Position numbers and translations under genes: made by a program
Shown: piece after piece, positions 1-4,917 of the stretch
Layout of the letters: each line of letters starts with the position of its first letter
Position numbering within the stretch: the first letter of the stretch is position 1
NCBI GenBank assembly: GCA_016870235.1
Contig: VGCB01000228.1
Span: 1-5,404 of the forward strand
Length of the DNA stretch: 5,404 nucleotides
Source of the DNA: Actinomycetota bacterium
GTDB taxonomy: Bacteria; Actinomycetota; Thermoleophilia; Gaiellales; Gaiellaceae
Direction: 5' to 3'
The notes under the pieces: generated by a model
The model's database searches: none
Told to the model about the DNA's origin: nothing
The model's input: only the letters and a program-made list of their open reading frames with translations

Positions 1-157
1 ACGCGCGATGGGCGACGAGGTCGTCCCACTCCCAGCGCTTGCCGCGGAAGATCAGCGGGAACCGGTGGTCGTTGGCGGCATACGCCGGCCAGTTCTCGCC
101 GGGCATGCTCATCTGCGGGCTGTGGGAGACTGCGAGGCCGAGCACGATCTCTGCCAT
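1..157 (-). CDS. LigB-type (class III) extradiol ring-cleavage dioxygenase, N-terminal fragment
   Basis: Only the first 52 codons are in the window; the gene continues past the left edge. The protein starts MAEIVLGLAVSHSPQMSMPG, the typical opening of the LigB/protocatechuate 4,5-dioxygenase superfamily: a hydrophobic beta strand followed by an SH dipeptide. His12 matches the first of the three Fe(II) ligands known in LigB (His12, His61, Glu242); the other two lie outside the window. These enzymes open catechol-like rings next to a hydroxyl group using O2, in the cytoplasm. The ATG at 157 is well supported by an AAAGGGG ribosome-binding site (minus strand, 169-163) five bases upstream. It is the last visible gene of the minus-strand cluster, 100 bases after the HpaB-like hydroxylase, which could supply its dihydroxylated substrate. 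The exact substrate cannot be told from this fragment, and related AMMECR1-side or non-catalytic members cannot be excluded. Confidence 0.75.
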   Translation of the reverse strand, partial: MAEIVLGLAVSHSPQMSMPGENWPAYAANDHRFPLIFRGKRWEWDDLVAHRA

Positions 158-257
158 CGATACCCCTTTCGTCTAGTGGGGCCGGCTGCTGCGGCCGACC
201 TGTGCCGATCGCCGCCGGAGGCCCGACGCGCTGCGTGTCATCGTCAACGTGACCCTG
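158..257. other. Intergenic gap between HpaB-like and extradiol dioxygenase genes
   Basis: This 100-base gap contains the dioxygenase ribosome-binding site and a modest inverted repeat, GGCCG (180-184) and CGGCC (192-196) around a seven-base loop. No T-tract follows on the minus strand, so it does not look like an intrinsic terminator. I see no promoter I would defend, so the dioxygenase is probably read through from upstream. Confidence 0.4.
163..169 (-). promoter_or_regulatory. Ribosome-binding site of the extradiol dioxygenase gene
   Basis: AAAGGGG on the minus strand, five bases before the ATG at 157. It fixes the start of the dioxygenase fragment and shows the gene has its own initiation signal, unlike the overlap-coupled genes upstream of it. 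Confidence 0.6.
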
Positions 258-1745
258 CTAGGAGGCGACGGCCTGTGCCTTCCGGGCCGCGAGGTCGCTC
301 CGCCCCTCCTCCAGGAGGTCGTGCAGGAGCTGATTGCCCTCGCTCATGTCTGCGCCCTTGGAGTAGAAGGACGCGACGAACATCGGCTCGCCGATGTAGA
401 ACCGCTCGTAGAGGGCGAGCCGCTGGCCGACGGCATCGCCGGTCAGGTCCCACGCGAGCTTCGCGATCTGGACGCGCTCCGAGCCTGTCATCTCCGCGCC
501 CGCGAAGTAGGTCTCGTTGAACTCGGCGGCCTCGCCGACGAAGTCGCCCGCCGTCGGAGTGAGCATCAGGCCCGCAGCGCCGGTCCGCTTCAGGACCTCG
601 AGAAGGGTGAGGTAGAAGTCGGGGTAGAGCAGGCCGTGCGCGGTCTGGAAGTCGCCGTTCGGCCAGTGTGTCCCCGTGTCGGTCACCCGCGACTGGTGCT
701 CGGACGAGAAGATGATCGCCTCGATCGCTTTGTACTGTGCCACCAGCCGACCGGTCAGCTCGGCGACGTTGGGGAAGACGTCGGTCTTCACCGAGCGGGT
801 CAGCGCCTGGGCGGTCGCGACCCCGAGCGCCATGCGCACGGCGGCCCGGTGCACCGACTGGTGACCCGAGAAAGCGGCCACCCCGGTCATGAACCGCATG
901 TTGTTCGCGGCCTCGAGGCTGTTGTGGAAGAAGACCCTGTCCCACGGCACGAGCACGTCGTCGAACACGAGGAGGGCGTCGCTCTCCTCGAACCGGGCGC
1001 TCAGCGGGTGGTCGTAGAGGTTGAGGTCGTCCGAGCGGACGAGCGGCTCGCGGCACATGATCTTCAGCCCCGGCGCGGTGGTCGGGATCGCGAAGCAGAG
1101 GCAGTAGGCCTCGTCGCCCGGGCCGAACGTCCGGCCGTTCGGGAAGATCAGCACCTCGTCCGTCATCGGCGCCGCGGTGGCGAGCTGCTTCGCGCCTCGG
1201 ACGATCAGGCCCTCCTTCGTCTCCTCCTTCGCGCGCAGGTAGACGTACGGGTTCGCCTGCTGGTGGGCGGGCTTCGACCGGTCCGTCTGGGGGTTGCCGA
1301 GCGCGTGTGTGAGGAAGAGGTCGTTGCGCTTGACGTACTCGCAGTACGCGGCGACGTTGGCCGAGCCGCCCTGGTGGAACTGGTCGAACCAGTCGGCGCT
1401 CTCCGACAGCCCGGCGATGAGGGCGGCCATGAATTCAGGCCCGCGGCCGAGGCAGCCGTACGACGACTGCGCGAACGTCCGGAAGGCCCGGCCCTTCGCC
1501 TGCAGCGCCTCCGGCGACTTCGGGATCCGGAAGCTCATGTCGAAGAGATCGCCGTCCGGCTCCTCGCGGTAGGTGAGCACCTCGGCGTACCGCGGGTCGT
1601 GCTTCATGTCGTACAGCCGTGCGTACCCTTCGATCGGCCGTCGGAAGGGCGCGTACTCGAGGACGTCGGTGATCCGCTCGCCGCCGACGTAGATCTCCCG
1701 GGGCGCGCGGAGCCCCTCCATGTACTGCTCGCCGGTGCGGATCAC
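258..1745 (-). CDS. HpaB-family flavin-dependent aromatic monooxygenase (4-hydroxyphenylacetate 3-hydroxylase-like oxygenase component)
   Basis: 495 residues, close to the usual 480-520 for the family. Such enzymes use FADH2 from a separate reductase and O2 to hydroxylate a phenol ortho to its OH; no reductase is in the window. Family landmarks: SYGCLGRGPEF (95-105), LTHALGNPQTDRS (about 145-157), GAKQLATAAP (184-193) and DHPLSARFEESDALLVFDDV followed by LVPWDRVF (245-272). By hand alignment with HpaB of E. coli/T. thermophilus, the substrate Arg is R101 and the His is H147, but the Tyr that contacts the phenol appears as F105. The [4Fe-4S] cysteine set of the related 4-hydroxybutyryl-CoA dehydratases is not apparent (only one Cys, C98, in that region), which favours a monooxygenase. 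The GTG start at 1745 overlaps the upstream stop as GTGA and has AAGGAG ten bases before it; the open frame further upstream is antisense-like noise inside the ligJ-like gene. Probable partner of the following dioxygenase. The substrate is unknown. Confidence 0.88.
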   Translation of the reverse strand: MIRTGEQYMEGLRAPREIYVGGERITDVLEYAPFRRPIEGYARLYDMKHDPRYAEVLTYREEPDGDLFDMSFRIPKSPEALQAKGRAFRTFAQSSYGCLGRGPEFMAALIAGLSESADWFDQFHQGGSANVAAYCEYVKRNDLFLTHALGNPQTDRSKPAHQQANPYVYLRAKEETKEGLIVRGAKQLATAAPMTDEVLIFPNGRTFGPGDEAYCLCFAIPTTAPGLKIMCREPLVRSDDLNLYDHPLSARFEESDALLVFDDVLVPWDRVFFHNSLEAANNMRFMTGVAAFSGHQSVHRAAVRMALGVATAQALTRSVKTDVFPNVAELTGRLVAQYKAIEAIIFSSEHQSRVTDTGTHWPNGDFQTAHGLLYPDFYLTLLEVLKRTGAAGLMLTPTAGDFVGEAAEFNETYFAGAEMTGSERVQIAKLAWDLTGDAVGQRLALYERFYIGEPMFVASFYSKGADMSEGNQLLHDLLEEGRSDLAARKAQAVAS

Positions 1746-2746
1746 GTCTGCGTCTCTCCTTGTCGCGGTGCCAGTCGGGTGAAGACCTTGCGCGCGTTCC
1801 CCTCGAACACGTCCGCGCGCTGCGCATCGGTCAGCCACGGGATCTCCTCGACGACGGGGCGCAGATCGTCGAGGAACCGGCCCGACTCGGGGTCGAGCGC
1901 GGAGCCGATCCCGGGCGTCTCGGTGCCGAACAGGCAGCGATCGGGGCCGACGATGCGAAGCAGGAGGTCGACGGATTCCGGGTTGTAGAGGACGGTGTCG
2001 AACCACATCTTCCGCAGGCTGACGTCGAAGGGCTCGGCGCCCTTCTGGATGCGCTGCGCGCGCCACCGGCCGATCTGGTAAGGCACCGAGCCGCCCCCGT
2101 GGGAGACGATGAGCTGCAGGGTCGGGAAGTCGTCGAACACCCTCGACTCGACGAGGGAGAGAATCGCGATGCTCTCCTCGGTGATGAAGTGGCCCGAGTA
2201 CGACTCCCGCTGGCTGCGACAGCCTGCCGAATGGATCAGCGCGGGCGTGTCGAGCTCGACGAGCTTCTCGTAGAGCGGGTACCAGAACTCGTCGCCGAGC
2301 GGCGGCGTCAGACCGTCGCCCTCGCCGGGATCGGGGTTGAGCACGCAGCCGACGAACCCGAGGTCGCGCACGCAGCGCTCGAGCTCCGCGAGCGTGTTCG
2401 CGGGGCTGACGCCGGCGCACTGGGGGAGGCCGCAGACAGGGGCGAAGACATCGGGATACGCCTTCGCCTGCAGCGCGATCATGTCGTTCGCGTGCTCGAT
2501 GAACCAGTGGACGATCTTCTCGGGCTGCTGGCTGTGCATCATCGCGAACGGCCGCGGCGAGATCAGCTGCATGTCGATGCGGAGCCGCTTCAGGATCTCG
2601 ATGTGCGCGCCGCAGGCGGTGACGATCTTCTCCTCGTCGACGGCCGGCTTGCCCTTGCCGTGGAACCCCCTGCTCGCGATCAGCTGGGCCTGGTAGGCGT
2701 AGAGCTCGAGGGGGGCGGAAACGTGTCCGTGGATGTCGATGACCAT
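1742..2746 (-). CDS. ligJ: LigJ-like 4-oxalomesaconate hydratase (amidohydrolase superfamily)
   Basis: 334 residues, near the roughly 340 of LigJ, which adds water to 4-oxalomesaconate in the protocatechuate 4,5-cleavage and gallate pathways, in the cytoplasm. The TIM-barrel metal site is visible: DIHGH (H6, H8), ALIH (H172), SHGGG (H216) and FGTETPG (E276), spaced as in LigJ. LigJ-type signatures include MQLISPRPFAMM (59-70), a GDEFWYPLYEKL run (151-162), VFDDFP (203-208) and FDTVLY (249-254). The ATG at 2746 puts the HxH pair at residues 6 and 8 as in LigJ; an upstream ATG at 2812 would add 22 residues of unlikely composition. No clear ribosome-binding site precedes 2746, but a promoter-like pair lies just upstream. 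The stop overlaps the HpaB-like start by GTGA. Subfamily assignment rests on remembered LigJ sequence; a related hydratase, hydrolase or decarboxylase acting on a different ring-fission product is possible. Confidence 0.85.
   Translation of the reverse strand: MVIDIHGHVSAPLELYAYQAQLIASRGFHGKGKPAVDEEKIVTACGAHIEILKRLRIDMQLISPRPFAMMHSQQPEKIVHWFIEHANDMIALQAKAYPDVFAPVCGLPQCAGVSPANTLAELERCVRDLGFVGCVLNPDPGEGDGLTPPLGDEFWYPLYEKLVELDTPALIHSAGCRSQRESYSGHFITEESIAILSLVESRVFDDFPTLQLIVSHGGGSVPYQIGRWRAQRIQKGAEPFDVSLRKMWFDTVLYNPESVDLLLRIVGPDRCLFGTETPGIGSALDPESGRFLDDLRPVVEEIPWLTDAQRADVFEGNARKVFTRLAPRQGETQT
1756..1761 (-). promoter_or_regulatory. Ribosome-binding site deciding the GTG start of the HpaB-like gene
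   Basis: AAGGAG on the minus strand, ten bases before the GTG at 1745 and embedded in the last codons of the ligJ-like gene. Together with the GTGA stop/start overlap it supports the GTG start over the next in-frame ATG (codon 9), and suggests translation of the two genes is coupled. Confidence 0.55.
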
Positions 2747-2759
2747 GGGATCCGTGTGC

Positions 2760-2789
2760 ACTCTAGGAGGGGCAGATTCGGCAGTCCAA
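2760..2789 (-). promoter_or_regulatory. Possible internal promoter upstream of the ligJ-like gene
   Basis: In the 94-base gap between the second RidA gene and the ligJ-like gene, the minus strand carries TTGGAC (2789-2784), an 18-base spacer, then TAGAGT (2765-2760), which resembles a sigma70-type -35/-10 pair. A start of transcription about seven bases downstream would fall near 2753, leaving only some six or seven bases before the ATG at 2746. This would fit the lack of a Shine-Dalgarno sequence there (leaderless or near-leaderless mRNA, common in actinobacteria). It rests on motif match alone and could be chance. Confidence 0.3.
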
Positions 2790-2840
2790 GCCGGATGTCC
2801 GATGCGTTCCATCGTCCAGCCCGATCGATGCGTGGCCGTC

Positions 2841-3245
2841 TCACGGGAGCACCGCCGTCAGCTCGAGGTGGATCGCCATGTTCCAGCCGAGCTCCTGCAC
2901 CTTGACGTTCCGGGCAGGCCGATCCTCCGGGTCCGGGAACATCTCCACCCAGGCCGCGTTGACGAGGTCGCGGTGCGCTGGGTCGCGGAGGCGCACCAGC
3001 ACGAAGCCGATGTCGCCGATGCTGCCACCCGCGTTCTCGACGATCGTGCGCATGTGGCGGAAGACGAGGGCGACCTGCGACGCGGGGTCGTCGGGGATCG
3101 TGCCCGTGTCCGGGTCCATGCCGTGGATGCCGCTCGAGACGACGAGCTTGCCGATCCGCGCGCCCATCGGGATCGGAAGGTCGCCGTGGCGCACTCCGGG
3201 CACGTCGATCACGACGCGATGGGGCGCTGCCGGCGGGGCCGTCAC
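2841..3245 (-). CDS. RidA/YjgF/UK114-family protein, downstream copy (possible aminomuconate- or enamine-type deaminase)
   Basis: 134 residues, a full-length single-domain RidA protein expected to form a cytoplasmic trimer with active sites between subunits. Hallmarks: VVSSGIHGMDPDTG (35-48), HMRTIVENAGGS (64-75), and RPARN (109-113) with R112 matching the imine-binding Arg105 of E. coli RidA. Counting back from the conserved C-terminal strand, the position of E. coli Glu120 is His126, followed by E128. Family members hydrolyse enamines/imines, and some act as 2-aminomuconate deaminases in aminoaromatic degradation, which would suit this cluster; that role is inference. The GTG start at 3245 overlaps the upstream RidA stop as GTGA, pointing to translational coupling. 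It is about 60% identical over 124 residues (hand count) to the neighbouring copy, so the pair arose by duplication and has since diverged considerably. Confidence 0.88.
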   Translation of the reverse strand: MTAPPAAPHRVVIDVPGVRHGDLPIPMGARIGKLVVSSGIHGMDPDTGTIPDDPASQVALVFRHMRTIVENAGGSIGDIGFVLVRLRDPAHRDLVNAAWVEMFPDPEDRPARNVKVQELGWNMAIHLELTAVLP

Positions 3246-3631
3246 GACAGAACCGCCGTCATCGTCACGTGGATCACCTGGTTCCACCCGAGCTCGTCGA
3301 CCTGCGTGTTCCGGGCTGGCCGGCTCGCGTCGTCGGGGAACATCTCGAGCCACGCCGTGTTGACGAGGCCGCGGACGGCGTCTTCGCTGATGCGGAAGAG
3401 GACGAACGCGATGTCGTCGGTCGAGCCGCCCGCGTTCTCGACGATCGTGCGCATGTGCCCGAACACATGGCGTACCTGTGTCTCCGCGTCGTCCGGGATC
3501 GAGCTCGTGGCCGGATCCATGCCGAAGATCCCGCTCGAGAAGACCATGTTCCCGACCCGTACGGCGGGCGGGGTGGGGTTGCTCCCGTGATGGAGCCCGG
3601 GGACGTGGATCACCTCTCGGTGCCTGCGCAT
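3242..3631 (-). CDS. RidA/YjgF/UK114-family protein, upstream copy
   Basis: 129 residues, full length for the family. It carries VFSSGIFGMDPATS (30-43), HMRTIVENAGGS (59-70), and RPARN (104-108) with R107 equivalent to the RidA imine-binding Arg. As in its partner, His (H121) occupies the place of E. coli Glu120; two residues later this copy has T123 where the partner has E128. The ATG at 3631 is firm: a strong AAGGAGG lies six bases upstream (3644-3638). It sits 32 bases after the M24 gene, and its stop overlaps the next RidA start by GTGA. The pair may form homotrimers with different substrates or a mixed trimer; the sequence does not decide. A deaminase step on a nitrogen-bearing ring-cleavage product is a reasonable but unproven role, and a general imine-detoxifying role is the alternative. 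Confidence 0.88.
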   Translation of the reverse strand: MRRHREVIHVPGLHHGSNPTPPAVRVGNMVFSSGIFGMDPATSSIPDDAETQVRHVFGHMRTIVENAGGSTDDIAFVLFRISEDAVRGLVNTAWLEMFPDDASRPARNTQVDELGWNQVIHVTMTAVLS

Positions 3632-3637
3632 CTGCTT

Positions 3638-3644
3638 CCTCCTT
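3638..3644 (-). promoter_or_regulatory. Strong ribosome-binding site of the upstream RidA gene
   Basis: AAGGAGG on the minus strand, six bases before the ATG at 3631. It is the best Shine-Dalgarno sequence in the window and would drive the coupled RidA pair even if the preceding M24 frame is broken. Confidence 0.7.
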
Positions 3645-3663
3645 CATCGGGCGTGGGCCAGTC

Positions 3664-4793
3664 TCAGACGGCGATGAGGTCGCGGGGAAACGCGTTGAGG
3701 CTGCGACAGCCGCCCTCCTCGAGGACGAACAGGTCCTCGATGCGCACCCCGACGGTTCCGGGCCAGAAGATCGACGGCTCGATCGTGAACGCCATGCCCG
3801 TCTCGAGCGGCGTCTCGTCGTCGATCGAGAGGAACGGTCGCTCGTGGGTGTCGAGGCCGATGCAGTGGCCCGTCCGGTGCCGGAACCAGGATCCGTACCC
3901 CGCCTCGTCGATCACTGCGCGCGTCGCGCGGTCGACGTCCGCGGCGGTGGCGCCCACGGTGGCGGCCGCGATCCCCGCTTCGAAGGCGGCGACGACAATC
4001 GCGTGGCAGCGACGGAACTCGGCATCGGGCTCGCCGACGAACACGGTGCGGCCGAAATCCGAGCAGTAGCCGTCGACGACGCCGCCGAAGTCGAACGAGA
4101 CGGCGTCGCCCGCAGCGAGCACCCGCGCGCTGATCCGGGTCGACGCGTCGCGCCCGTCGTTCACCCCCATCGCGAACACCCCCGTGTCGAACGACGGGGT
4201 GCGCGCTCCCAGCCGGCGGAGCTGGAAGTCGACCTCTGTGGCGAGGTCAGCTCCGTCACGCCGGGCGCGACGCGCGCCACGACCTCTCGCATGGCCTCGT
4301 CGGCGATCCGGGACGCGCGCTCCATCGCCGCGATCTCCTCCGCCGACTTCCGCCAGCGAAGGCGCTGCATCACGTCCGTGCAGTCGATCGCCTCCACGCC
4401 GGGGAAGAGATCGAGCATCGCCAGCGTCGTCGTCGACCAGGTCCGGCCCGCGACCCCGATCCGCGCCGGCGCACCGCCCCGCTCGAGCACTCCGCGGAGG
4501 ACGGCGGCGGCGTCGTCCCGGTAGTCGATCGAGACGAGCTCGCCCTCGATACCCGGGGGGTTGAAGGCGGAGAATCCGCGCGGGACGACGAAGACGGGCC
4601 CGGCGCCGCCCGGGCGCAGGACGACGCCCGAGGCCCACTGGTGCGAGTGCTCGTATACGCCGAACGACGCATTGCGTCGCGGGTAGCCGGTCAGGTACTC
4701 GGCGTCGCCGCCCGGGATCGGGCACCAGAGGAGGTCGACGCCCTCCGCGGTCAGCCGGGCGTCCAGAGCGTGTCGCCGAGCGCTCGTGTCCAT
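3664..4793 (-). pseudogene. M24-family metallohydrolase (Xaa-Pro dipeptidase/creatinase-like), interrupted by an apparent -1 frameshift
   Basis: Restoring one base gives a 376-residue protein of normal length with two domains: a creatinase-type N-terminal domain (about 1-150) and a pita-bread catalytic domain. All five dimetal ligands of the fold are visible in the composite: D235 (FDFGG), D246 (SDFGRT), H310 (HRTGHCIGL), E339 (FTIEPS) and E353 (RIEDL). H317 in the GLDTHE segment is also kept. The usual His before the first Asp (prolidase PH motif) appears to be Ser (S218), so an ordinary aminopeptidase role is doubtful; M24-fold enzymes also hydrolyse creatine and other C-N or amide bonds. 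The frame breaks near 4248-4251, between GVTE and DLATEVDFQL. The ATG at 4793 has GAGGAGG eleven bases upstream (4811-4805); an ATG at 4829 has none. First gene of the minus-strand cluster, divergent from the LysR gene. A sequencing or assembly error is as likely as true inactivation. Confidence 0.82.
4248..4251 (-). other. Frameshift site in the M24 gene
   Basis: On the minus strand the frame reads GTG ACG GAG and then CTGACCTCGCC. In the incoming frame this gives T-S-P-Q-R, which is low-quality sequence. With one base inserted after CT it reads L-D-L-A-T-E-V-D-F-Q-L, which joins the two family-like halves perfectly. Thus one base appears to be missing (for example CTC read as CT). There is no slippery heptamer here, so programmed frameshifting is unlikely. 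Confidence 0.75.
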
Positions 4794-4917
4794 CGTGTCG
4801 TCAGCCTCCTCACGGATCGCCAGATCCATCGGTTTCGGCTATGCTTGCTGCGAGTCTCTTGATCTGATTCGCCGAAGTCCCGTTCGTCACATCGTTCTCG
4901 CCGATCGGTGCGCCGTC
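4794..4917. promoter_or_regulatory. Divergent intergenic region between the M24 gene and the LysR regulator
   Basis: These 124 bases separate two outward-facing genes, where LysR-type regulators normally bind to control both themselves and the neighbouring operon. It is the least GC-rich part of the window. Visible symmetry: TTCGGC (4834-4839) and its inverse GCCGAA (4871-4876), the short palindrome TTCGCCGAA (4868-4876), and CCGATCGG (4901-4908) just before the LysR start. TATGCT (4840-4845) on the plus strand resembles a -10 box, but no good -35 box accompanies it. I cannot assign the exact operator or promoters. Confidence 0.45.
4805..4811 (-). promoter_or_regulatory. Ribosome-binding site of the M24 gene
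   Basis: GAGGAGG on the minus strand, eleven bases before the ATG at 4793. The spacing is slightly long, but this is the only Shine-Dalgarno-like sequence near the gene start, and it selects 4793 over the ATG at 4829. Confidence 0.5.

Noticed and set aside
180..196. GGCCG/CGGCC hairpin between the HpaB-like and dioxygenase genes as a terminator
   Set aside because: The stem is only five base pairs and no run of T follows on the minus strand; it also lies just before a good ribosome-binding site, so read-through is more likely.
249..1988. A 579-codon open frame on the plus strand antisense to the HpaB-like and ligJ-like genes
   Set aside because: Its translation is rich in Arg, Glu, Val and Ala with no recognisable domain, and it mirrors codon bias of the genes on the other strand. 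Long antisense frames are expected in such GC-rich DNA.
1760..2905. A 381-codon plus-strand open frame antisense to the ligJ-like gene
   Set aside because: It has low-complexity charged composition and no motif, while the opposite strand encodes a clear LigJ-type protein with its metal ligands in place.
4248..4254. Programmed -1 frameshifting in the M24 gene
   Set aside because: A -1 slip would give the correct product, but the local sequence GGAGCTG is not a slippery heptamer and no convincing downstream stimulatory structure was seen.
3478..4524. A 348-codon plus-strand open frame spanning the M24 frameshift region
   Set aside because: It is antisense to both M24 halves, has Arg/Ser-rich low-complexity sequence and no domain; the M24 reading is strongly supported by motifs.
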